The position numbers and the translations under genes are program-made. A stretch of DNA of 64,000 nucleotides from Nematopogon swammerdamellus. Lineage: Eukaryota; Arthropoda; Insecta; Lepidoptera; Adelidae. This document shows, piece by piece, positions 45,189 through 55,100 of the stretch. Every line of letters begins with the position of its first letter. The stretch's first letter is position 1. The notes under the pieces are model-generated. The model worked only from the letters and a program-made list of their open reading frames with translations, was not told where the DNA came from and did not search any database. The DNA lies in contig OX336355.1 in the NCBI GenBank assembly GCA_946902875.1, positions 15,719,347-15,783,346 of the forward strand, given 5' to 3'.

Positions 45189-45865
45189 CTTAACTTTAGT
45201 ACGGTACGGTACGGTAACTTTGAAATCGAATCAGTATATTCGGAGATTACCTCCTACATCCAAACTTGCAGTACTTTACCTCTTTATAATAATTACTGTA
45301 GATATGCCGGTTAATTTCTGTCAACTGCATGAGAAATTACATTTTAACCGACAAATAAATATTAACCGAGACACAAGCGGAGATGACGAGATTCACAAAA
45401 GTGCTAAAGTTTCAGTAGCACAATGAAACGATTAAATAACACTTCATAACAATATCTCAAACGGCTTATTCATTCACACACTGAAACGTTTGCCTAGCAA
45501 AATATCACCTTGAGACCTCAGCATGGAACACGTTTTCGTATAACGGTGGATCTATGAATAAAACACACGCTGTCCAAAAGAGGTCTGAAAATGATTGAGA
45601 GTTTCGTATTTACGCTTGAGCAAGTAATTTATTGCTTAGAAACTAATCAGCGATGTAGGAATACCGTGGATACGTCATACAATGAGCAAATGTTGGAATT
45701 ATTTCTAATTTCACAAAATTACCATCACGCTGAGTCCCGACAATCGGATGGTGATGTGGTCTAGATGGATGGAGGCAGGACGGATGAGGGAAGCCAATTC
45801 ATCAGAGCACCGGCCATGGTAGTAACTATAAAACAGACTAAGGGAGTCGATTGTTTGTCAGTGGC
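45189..45865. other. Unassigned region
   Basis: Starts with a GGTACGGTACGGTAC triplicate just after a TATG-repeat; no coding support. Confidence 0.35.
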
Positions 45866-46195
45866 GCAACGATTAAAAACCCTCCCTGAGCTTGGGATCA
45901 CCAAATAGACGGATGGCGCGGCGCTGGATAGAGTCCAAGGACGCCAATAAGTAAAGAGGGCATCCTTCCCACAGATGACTGCAGTACTCCATCACCTGGC
46001 GAACTTGCGCTTTGTATAGCATAAGGAGTTGCACCAATGAAAAAAAAAACCGCCGCCTGCTGCGGTAAAGAACGCCCAATTTCTTGAAGGCAAGTGTAGC
46101 TTTGAACTTTATGAAACCCCTAAATCCCGCACATCCTTGGCCAATTCCACACCCAAGAGTTCCAATTTATCATTGTATGGTATGGCCGTACCCTG
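45866..46195 (-). pseudogene. LINE RT C-terminal region (Jockey/CR1-like)
   Basis: The reverse frame encodes FKATLAFKKLGVLYRSR, LLMLYKAQVRQVMEYCSH, LWEGCPLYLLASLDSIQRR: a well-known motif block after the RT domain of Jockey/CR1-group LINEs. Truncated on both sides. Confidence 0.75.
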
Positions 46196-46204
46196 AAACG
46201 TGGC

Positions 46205-46705
46205 TGAATATGAGATAACATTAGAATTCTGCAGCACAGGGAAAATCTACCAACTTACATATAAGATAACATTAGAAATTCTGCAGCACAGGGAAATTAT
46301 ACCAACTTACGTATGTGATAACATTAGAACTCTGCAGCACAGGAAAATTCTACCAACTTACGTATGTGATAACATTAGAACTCTGCAGCACAGGAAAATT
46401 CTACCAAATTACATATGTGATAGATAACATTAGAATTCTGCAGCACAGGAAAATTCTACCAACTTACATATGTGATAACATTAGAATTCTGCAGCACAGG
46501 AAAATTCTACCAAATTACATGTGATAACATTAGAATTCTGCAGCACAGGAAAATTCTGCCAACTTACATATGTGATAACATTTGAATTCTGCATCACCGG
46601 TAATATATACTCACTTACTTACATATGAAATAACATCAGAATTCTGCATCACAGATAAAACCCACTTACGAGGTAACATTAGAATTTCTGCATCACATGA
46701 AAAAT
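46205..46705 (+). repeat. 51-bp minisatellite, about nine units
   Basis: Unit core GATAACATTAGAATTCTGCA then GCACAGGAAAATTCTACCAA. Central units are most alike and the outer ones degenerate. It begins next to a LINE fragment. Confidence 0.85.
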
Positions 46706-46959
46706 AACTCTCTATTCTATTCTAAGTCTTGCCTATTCGTCGCTTTTCATCTTAGCTAATACATCTACCTAATCTTACTATGCTATCTAATTAAATTCTC
46801 TCTTAGTCTGTGTGCTCATTCAGACCCTTTTAGAAAATATTTCTTTAATCGACTGAAATTTATATTCATGTTCTAAATCCGACCTTTACTAAAGTTTCCA
46901 AATTATGAATGAATTGTTATCAAAATAAACAACTTTCGAACGCTGAAAATAAAGATACA

Positions 46960-47355
46960 AGCGGCGGGTGGCCGAGTGGTTTGGCCATCGTCTTTCATGC
47001 GAGAGGTCCGAGGTTGGAAGCCGGTCGGCGTGTACCAATGACTTTTTTCTGACGAAAAAATGTACGGGCTGCTTCACCGTTCGGAACCGGTGTAAAACTG
47101 TAGGTCCCCTCCCTTGCCCATTACTAGGTGGTAGGCTCAAATTGTAGCCGACTGGGTTGGTACAACCGTACTGGTTGTAGATGACCGCATATAGCAGCCT
47201 CGGTTGTGTTCTCCTCTAGTCCAGTATAGCCAGCAATCCAGGGAAGTCTCCGGTGTGACACCTTCCTTCTAGGAGGTTATATTGGCTGGTCGGAGCATGT
47301 GCTTTGGCCCCTCCGACTCATACACCAATACCGAATTACATTATTAAAAAAAAAA
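46960..47355 (+). repeat. SINE-B, full length (reference copy)
   Basis: The tRNA-Ser/Leu-like head has an A box (GTGGCCGAGTGG) and a B-box region (CCGAGGTTGGAAGCC, two changes from consensus). The central domain starts ACTGTAGGTCCC, and the tail is TATTGGCTGGTCGGAGCATG through CCGAATTACAT plus A-run. About 395 bp. Confidence 0.83.
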
Positions 47356-47759
47356 TACAAAACAACAAAAAATGGTTTATTAATATATCCTAGCGACGAC
47401 CGCCCTTTCGTTCATTGCTTATACAACCTCCGACCTTTCCATTGCGCATGCCCGTTAAAAGGTTCATAGGATATTATATACTGAAGCCCTTTTAAAGTGT
47501 CTCAAAATCACTCCCTTGATAATAATTCTAATATGCATCCGCCAACGCATCTTTTGAAATATCACCGGTTTCTCAAAATGTTTCCATATTCCACAGATAT
47601 AATTCATGCTAAAGCATGCGCGAACCGATCTTTCGCAGCTCTATCTCGCTCACTCGCGCATATTTAGACCAGTGCATTTTCATTTGAACTCTGCCAACGA
47701 GCCTACTCTTACATAACGTCCTACGTACCAAGACTGGATTGATTTTTGCAGCCACCCCA

Positions 47760-47885
47760 TTCTCGAGTTTCCCGCGCGCATGCGTCGACTCTACACGCTC
47801 ATACACTCTCATCACCCACGTCCGAACGCCCACGAGTCACCAACACATTGGCATTTTCTTTCGTCGAATTGAAGAAAATTGAACT
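47760..47885 (+). promoter_or_regulatory. Candidate 5' UTR exon with consensus donor
   Basis: Unique, non-repeat sequence ends in AACT|GTAAGT at 47886. An NRF-1-like GCGCATGCG sits near 47774 and there is no obvious long frame. It is the best candidate first exon for the synaptobrevin acceptor at 56884, which would give an intron of about 9 kb. This is inference only; it could belong to another transcript or be spurious. Confidence 0.3.
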
Positions 47886-47889
47886 GTAA

Positions 47890-48366
47890 GTGTAGGCGAT
47901 TAAGAGTGAAATTATAATGATATAAGTAAAGTAGTATTTTTAGATATCGCTGTTATATTAACACCAACACGCGTATAGCTACTGATTGAGAATCTACCGC
48001 GCGGAAAAGGTTTTTGATTTTACTAAAGCGTTAAACCATCCATTTGCAGTTCTTATCGTTAATTCGTTCTCGCTTAAAGCGTTTTCACCTACTTTCCATC
48101 GTCCTCAAAGCGTTGCAACGTTAGAAGAGACTGTTCTAAATATATTCGGGATAGGGGCATTCATTCATAAATGCATTCAGTAGATCAGAAGGCGTCCTAT
48201 CGGGAGTGTCTCTTGAAGTGACTTTACGGAATAAGGATTGGCCGCTTCGCTTATTTGGACTTGCAGTGTGAAGGTTTTTAAAGGAATCTATTCTTCGCGG
48301 AGACCATGCAAGTATATTTTTTATTATTATAGACACATTGTGGTAGTCGTGCGTACATTTCAACAT
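47890..48366. other. Unassigned sequence after candidate donor
   Basis: Possible intron start; short frames at 47986-48183 not recognised. Confidence 0.3.
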
Positions 48367-48637
48367 TGTATGTCGTAAAAGGCGACTAAGGGATATGACT
48401 CCTTTCTTATATTACTAGGTGGTAGGGTTTAACCCGGCCGGGTTGGTTTCACCGCACTGAATGAAAGGTCGGTCGAAATAGTTTGTGTTTTCCGTCCAGT
48501 TCAGTGTTGCCGGCACGACCGAAGGGAATCACTGACGTGGCACCAAGTTCACCCGGTGTTATGGGCTGACATCACGGATGTTGTAGGTGATGTAGCCAAC
48601 CGTGTCAGTTTCCATAAAATAAAATTAAAAAAAAAAT
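48367..48637 (+). repeat. Chimeric TATG-repeat/SINE-A copy, 5'-truncated
   Basis: Starts TGTCGTAAAAGGCGACTAAG (TATG-repeat), switches at GGGATATGACTCC to SINE-A, ends in an A-rich tail. Shares diagnostic bases with the copies at 20759 and 49498. Confidence 0.75.
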
Positions 48638-48754
48638 TTATTAACATGGACAGGATCAGTTTTATTCGATAACAATGAAACATTTTACGTTTCTGATTAA
48701 CATGTAGTAGGTATGCATGTTAGTCATGTACATGCTTGTAGGGTGTGTAGGTAC

Positions 48755-49096
48755 GGAATTTTCTTCTTTAAATCTAAAATCCGCATGACTCGTCGCAGAG
48801 AGACTCAGCACCCTTTTGTTGTTGACATTGGGCTTTTGAGAACCCATCGGTTCTCTAACTCGTTTCTTTGTCGCACCGCTAGAGTGTGAAACTGTCTTCC
48901 GGCGAGTGTATTTCCTGAATCCTTTAACCTGGGTGTCTTCAAGCGCCGTATTAACGGGCTAGACAGCCTAGCAACAGTCCGCAAATCTGCTGGCATGGCA
49001 CCGCGTGGTTTCGCGAGGAGAGGTGATTTTGGCTCTGTCGACTGCACCATTGGTCTCTCGGCACAGCCACCCATGCTGGTTTACATAAAAAAAAGT
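48755..49096 (+). pseudogene. LINE-G reverse transcriptase C-terminus and 3' end
   Basis: The + strand frame reads CRTARV(stop)NCLPASVF, PESFNLGVFKRRINGLDS, typical of the last residues of a non-LTR retrotransposon RT; TGA at 48887 replaces the usual Trp. The 3' tail ends CAGCCACCCATGCTGGTTTA and CATAAAAAAAA. Truncated at its 5' side; inactive. The tail resembles the SINE-B tail. Confidence 0.7.
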
Positions 49097-49097
49097 C

Positions 49098-49275
49098 AAA
49101 CAGCGGCGGCGTGTAGGCGACCAGTGCAATGCGTTCTCCACTTTTCCTGAAGTCTTTCCGGCCTTCAGCGTTACGAAACGGCTTCCAATGGCGTAGTTGA
49201 TGTCGTCCCAACTGGCGGGTGGTCTTCCCACATTCCGTTTTCCTGTCCACTACCGCCGAACGATAGCGCACCGAC
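49098..49275 (-). pseudogene. RTE-type LINE C-terminal fragment
   Basis: The reverse frame gives GRPPASWDDINYAIGSRF and ALHWSPTRRR, related to 32370-32620 but frameshifted. Confidence 0.65.
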
Positions 49276-49338
49276 GAATAATAGTCCTCGTGAACGCGGA
49301 CTTATCACTATTAGTGATGTATTCCAGTCTGGCTTAGC

Positions 49339-49925
49339 TTTTTTTTTATGGGAACTGACACGGTTGGCTTCATCACCTACAAACATCCGTGATGTCAGCC
49401 CATAACACCGGGTGAACTAGGTGCCATGTCAGTGCTTCCCTTCATTTTATGTCGGCTACACTGAACTGGACGGAAAAGACGAACTATTTACATAACCGTA
49501 CCGTGTGGGGCCGGTACTTTAAAAGAATAGCCCCACTGCATCTCTCCCCGTGTATGTCGTAAAATATATGACTCCCTTCTTATATTACTAGGTGGTAGGG
49601 TTTAACCCGCCCGGGTTGGTACCACCGCACTGAATGAAAGGTCGGTCGAAACGGCTATGTAAATAATTTGTGTTTTCCGTCCAGTTCAGTGTAGCCGGCA
49701 CGACCGAAGGGAAGCACTGACGTGGCACCAAGTTCACCCGGTGTTATGGGCTGACATCACGGATGTTGTAGGTGATGTAGCCAACCGTGTCAGTTTCCAT
49801 AGAAAAAAACCGTTTCGGCCGACGTTTCATTCAGTGCGGTGGTACCAACCCGGGCGAAATAAACCCTACAACCTAGTAAGGTAAGAAGGGAAGGAACCTA
49901 AAGTTGTACGTGGAATCCGAACCAC
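49339..49925 (-). repeat. SINE-A interrupted by a chimeric repeat
   Basis: A reverse SINE-A (49339-49500) resumes at about 49810 (ACCGTTTCGGCCGACG). The interruption is a complete + strand chimeric element. Confidence 0.75.
49498..49808 (+). repeat. Chimeric TATG-repeat/SINE-A copy, complete
   Basis: Begins ACCGTGTGGGGCCGGTAC, fuses after GTCGTAAAATATATGACTCC to the SINE-A body and ends in poly(A). Its insertion into another SINE-A, with a short ACC(G) repeat at both edges, shows the fusion moves as a unit. Confidence 0.78.
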
Positions 49926-49979
49926 GGATTAGCTATCGAAACTAATAATAGGAATTATAATACTAATACTATTAGTATG

Positions 49980-50196
49980 TTTTTTTTATGTAATCCGGTA
50001 TGGTTGGCTGAGCCAGAGGGGCCAGAGCACATACTTCGACCAGTCAATATCACCTCCGAGAAGATGCCATAATGGAGACTAATTCTCTTTGGATTGCTGC
50101 AGGCTATACTGGACTAGAGAAGAAAACAGTCGAGCTGCTATATGTAGATATCTTACGTTCAGTACAGTGGTACCAACCCAGTCGCTAACTAACTCA
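49980..50196 (-). repeat. SINE-B, diverged
   Basis: T-run, TGTAATCCGGTATGG through GGTACCAACCCAGTCG. Confidence 0.72.
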
Positions 50197-50384
50197 GCGT
50201 CTAAGCTAACCGCTTTGAATAGCGGCTGAGAAACGTGTCAATGTGTACTTAATGATAGCATTGCATGACGATACTGTTATCGATCCGATATTTGAATTTA
50301 CGCAAACACTCATCTAGCATCGTATAGTGGTGACACAGTGATAGGACTCTGCTTCGCTCGCATTAAACTTTAGGGAGAGACATT

Positions 50385-51700
50385 TCATTCCATATTCAAA
50401 TGAAATGAAATGCCTATCCCTGCCCATATTTATATGGAATGAATGCTTATCCCTATCCATATCCATATGGAATGAGATGACTATCCCTATCCATATTCAT
50501 ATGGAATGAGATGCCTATCCGTATCCATGTTCATATGGAATGAGATGCCTATCCGTATCCATGTTCATATGGAATGAGATGCCTATCCGTATCCATGTTC
50601 ATATGGAATGAGATGCCTATCCGTATCCATGTTCATATGGAATGAGATGCCTATCCGTATCCATGTTCATATGGAATGATATGCCTATCCGTATCCATGT
50701 TCATATGGAATGAGATGCCTATCCGTATCCATGTTCATATGGAATGAGATGCCTATCCGTATCCATGTTCATATGGAATGAGATGCCTATCCGTATCCAT
50801 GTTCATATGGAATGAGATGCCTATCCGTATCCATGTTCATATGGAATGAAATGATTATCCCTATCCATCTTTATATGGAATAAGATGCCTATCCCTATCC
50901 ATGTTAATATGGAATGAGAATGCCTTCCCGTATTCATATTTATATGGAATAAAATGCTTATCCCTATCCATCTTCATATGGAATGAGATGCCTATCCCCA
51001 TCCATATTCATATGGAATGAGATGCCATCCCGATCCATATTCATATGGAATGAAATGCTTATCCCTATACATCTTCATATGGAATGAGATGCCTATCCCC
51101 ATCCATATTCATATGGAATGAGATGCCATCCCGATCCATATTCATATGGAATGAAATGCTTATCCCTATACATCTTCATATGGAATGAGATACCTACCCC
51201 CATCCATATTCATATGGAATGAGATGCCATCCCGATCCATATTCATATGGAATGAAATGCTTATCCCTATACATCTTCATATGGAATGAGATGCCTATCC
51301 CCATCCATATTCATATGGAATGAGATGCCATCCCGATCCATATTCATATGGAATGAAATGCTTATCCCTATACATCTTCATATGGAATGAGATACCTATC
51401 CCTATCCATAGCCATATGGAATGAGATGCCATCCCGATCCATATTCATATGGAATGAAATGCTTATCCCTATACATCTTCATATGGAATGAGATACCTAT
51501 CCCTATCCATATCCATATGGAATGAGATGCCATCCCGATCCATATTCATATGGAATGAAATGAAATGAAATGAAATATATTTATTGTTGGCATATGAAAT
51601 GCTTATCCCTATCCATATTCACATGGAATGAAATGCCCATCCCTATTTATAATCACATGAATGAATGCCCATCCCTATCCACATTCGTATGGAATGAAAA
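50385..51700 (+). repeat. 34-bp satellite with higher-order block
   Basis: About 35 units based on CATATGGAATGAGATGCC, then TATCC...ATCCAT. The first block (about 50500-50850) has near-identical 34-bp units with GTATCCATGTT. From about 50975 the period becomes about 101 bp, three subunit types (CCCCATCCATATT, CCCGATCCATATT, CCCTATACATCTT) repeated about six times. Confidence 0.88.
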
Positions 51701-51767
51701 AGAAGGCATCTAAAACTATGAACCTGTCTGACTATACCACAAAGAAACTCAGAAAACTACATTTTCG

Positions 51768-51927
51768 GTTGGCTACATCACCTACAACATCCGTAACACC
51801 TTGGGGGAACTAGACGTTCATGTCAGTGCTTCCGCTTGATCTTGCCGGCTACACTGAACTGGACAGAAAAAACATTAACTATTTACATAACCCTTTCAAC
51901 CGACCTTTCATTCAGTGCTGTGGTACC
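51768..51927 (-). repeat. SINE-A, 3' half, interrupted by LTR element
   Basis: SINE-A in reverse orientation breaks off at GTGGTACC where the LTR begins; its other half lies after the 3' LTR at about 56495-56640. Confidence 0.8.
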
Positions 51928-52037
51928 TGTAATGTTTATGGCAACACAAATATCGATTGGCTGCTGCAATAAATTTGTTCTCTCGACAAGTCGTGGTTTT
52001 CCTTTGTCGTGGCCTTTTCCATATCACGAACATTTCT
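51928..52037 (+). repeat. 5' LTR (110 bp)
   Basis: Starts TGTAATG and ends ACATTTCT; identical to 56363-56472. Contains AATAAA (in GCAATAAATTTG), a likely transcript-end signal. Confidence 0.92.
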
Positions 52038-52050
52038 GGCGACGAGGACT
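52037..52050 (+). promoter_or_regulatory. tRNA primer-binding site
   Basis: TGGCGACGAGGACT directly follows the 5' LTR (first T shared with the LTR end). It complements the CCA-bearing 3' end expected of a tRNA-Ser; the isoacceptor was not checked. Confidence 0.7.
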
Positions 52051-52137
52051 TTAAAACAAACTTACGCGTGATTGTGGTGACTGTGCTTGTGCGTTTGAGA
52101 GTGTGGGTTCGTGCCGGGAGGCCTCAAATTTGGAAAA

Positions 52138-55100
52138 ATGTCGATCGGCAAAATTGGCGAGTTTTGTGTACAATCTGACACATGGTCATTGTATTGCGAT
52201 CGACTTGAACAATATTTTCTGGTGAATAAAGTGGATGAGGAGCTGAAGGTGCCGACGCTCATCACTTTAATAGGCAGCGAAGCGTATGAACTGTTGGTGA
52301 ATCTATGCACTCCGAAAAAACCGGCAGAGCACACATATGTCGTACTTGTGCAGATTATGGCAGATCATCTGCAACCGCGCCCATCAATTTTAGCGGAGCG
52401 CTACAAGTTTCGACAGCGCAAACAAGAACTGGGCGAAACCATAGCGCAGAATGCGGAGGCACTGAAGAAAATGTCGCGCTATTGCGAATTTCAAGCTTGG
52501 CTGGATGATAGCTTGCGGGACCAGTTCGTGTGCGGTGTCCAAAGCGAGCTAATTCGTCAACGGTTATTTGCGGAAGACAAAATAACTTATGCAAAAGCAT
52601 TTAAATTGGCAGTCGGCATGGAGGCGGCGGAAAAGGATGCGGCCGAGATAGGTGGACAACGACGGAGCGGTGAGGCGGGGTCGGCGGGGTGTCACAAAGT
52701 GACGTCATCGGAACCGGCACGCACACGCGCAGACCGACAGTTGTCACGCTCGGCAGCTTCAACGACAACGGGAGATAGAGTACACAGACAGCGAAAGTCA
52801 GAGGCGACACCTGTCACTGCGGCCACCATGACAACGGAAAAACATCAGAGAAGTAATGTAAATAACAACAACACGAAGACGTGCTCTGCGTGTGGCGGCT
52901 CGGGACACACAACGACGGGATGCAAGTTCCGCACGTATACGTGTCGAAAATGCCTACGAGTAGGGCACCTACAACGCATGTGCGGGCAAAGCAGTGGCAT
53001 GCGTGGACTCCATCACGTCGTAGAAAGACAGGAACTCGGCGGATTAACCGACTCGAGCGACGACGACGGTGAGGCGGAGGTAACAGGCCTACCCCTTTAC
53101 CATATCGACTTGCAGAGCTGTAGGCCAATCACACTTTCTCTGTTAGTGGACGGTAGGCGGCTGGAGCTCGAGGTAGACACGGGTTCGGCCGTGACGTGTA
53201 TAGGACGTCGGACTTACGAGAGATTGTTTTCACATTTGCCACTCGAACAGTGCAACCTGGTGTTGAAATATTACACGGGAGAAACGGTAACTCCTGACGG
53301 CAAATTTAGAACAACGGTACAGTACAAAGATGTGATAAAAAATTTAGATGTTTATGTTGTAGGCTCGGGAAAGGTGTGTTTGTTAGGGAGGCAGTGGCTG
53401 GGTTCTTTGGCTATAGATATCCCGGTAATAGCATATCATAAAGTCGACGTGGGCAAACAGGATTGTAAATTTGATTTAAATGAATTTATGTCTAGATATG
53501 GTGATGTGTTCGCGGACGGGCTGGGCCGGTACACGGGTGGGACTGTGTCGCTGCGTGTGCGCGAGGGAGCAGTGCCGTGCTACCTGCGGGCGCGCCCGCT
53601 CGCCTACGCGTTGAAGGAGAAGGTGGAGCGGGAGCTGGAGGCGCTAGTGCAGACCGGCATTCTGACACCCGTCGAGACGTCGGATTGGGCAACCCCCATC
53701 GTTCCGGTACTAAAGAAAACGGGGGATCTACGCATATGCGCAGATTACAAGATAACCGTCAATAAGGTGCTCGATGTTGACCGTTTTCCTGTCCCGCGTG
53801 TAGAAGACGTCTTAGCTAAACTACAAGGAGGAATAAAATTTAGCACAATAGACCTGTCGCAGGCGTACGCTCAGTTGGAGCTTGATGAAGCGTCCAGAAA
53901 ATTTACCGTAATTAATACGCATAAGGGGCTCTTCAGATATAATAGATTAGTGTATGGGTTGAGCTCTTCACCGGGAATTTTTCAACGTAAACTCGAACAG
54001 TTATTCAGCGACCTGCCGTACGTTGGTGTTTTTCTCGATGATATCATCGTGACCGGCAGGAACGCGCAGGAGCATCTGGAGACGTTGAATAGGGTGTTCC
54101 AACGTCTGTTGAGATTCGGTTTGAAAATACGTAAAGAAAAGTGTTCCTTTTTTGCAGAGTCGGTGAAGTACCTAGGGTTTATAATAAATAGACACGGAAT
54201 CCATACATGTCAGGATAAAGTAGAAGCGATAGAAAACACCCCTACGCCAACTTGCGTCACGGAATTAAGAGCGTTTCTGGGGCTCGTCATTTACTACGCT
54301 AGATTCATCCGAAACGTTAGTACTATCCTGTCTCCGTTGTACGATCTGCTTAAGAAAGAGAGAGAGTATGTTTGGAGCGATGAATGTGAACATGCTTTTG
54401 TCAAAATCAAACGATTACTCGCTTCTAGTCCCGTCCTCGCACACTACTCGACCGAGCGACCGCTGCTCCTCACGACGGACGCGATCTCGGTGGGCGTGGC
54501 CGCGATCCTGTCGCACGGCACACCGGAGGGCGAGCGGCCGGTGGCGTACGCTTCGCGCACGCTCACATCGGCAGAAAAGGGTTATTCGCAAATTGATAAG
54601 GAGGCACTGGCCATAATATTCGGAATACGTAAATTTCACCAATATTTATATGGCCGTAAATTCACATTGAGAACCGACCACAAGGCGTTGGTCTCAATTT
54701 TTGGGAACAAGGTAGGTATACCGCAAATGGCGGCTAGCCGGCTTCAACGATGGGCAGTCATGTTGACCGGCTACGACTACGACGTCGAGTACGTGAACAC
54801 TAAACTCAACTGCGCAGATGGGCTGTCTAGGTTGCCTGCACGTGTTAAGAAAGAGTCGGGTAAATTGGAAAATACGTATGTTAATTTCGTAGAAAATGCA
54901 CTTCCGCTGCGACATACGGACATTAAAACGGCCTGTAGCAAAGATCAATTATTAAGTAAGGTACATGGCTATCTACGATCGGGCTGGCCGCCCACATGTC
55001 CTGAAGAGGAGTTGAAAGCATATTTTTTACGAAGAAATGAGCTTTATTTAGATTCGGGTTGCATAATGTGGGGTTACCGTATGGTGATTCCTGAGATATA

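Noticed and set aside
46200..46700. CRISPR-like regularly spaced repeats
   Set aside because: The whole 51-bp unit is repeated with no variable spacers, and the genome is eukaryotic; it is a minisatellite.
52111..52137. Upstream start for gag-pol at 52111
   Set aside because: That codon is GTG; the first ATG in frame is at 52138 and begins a plausible Gag.
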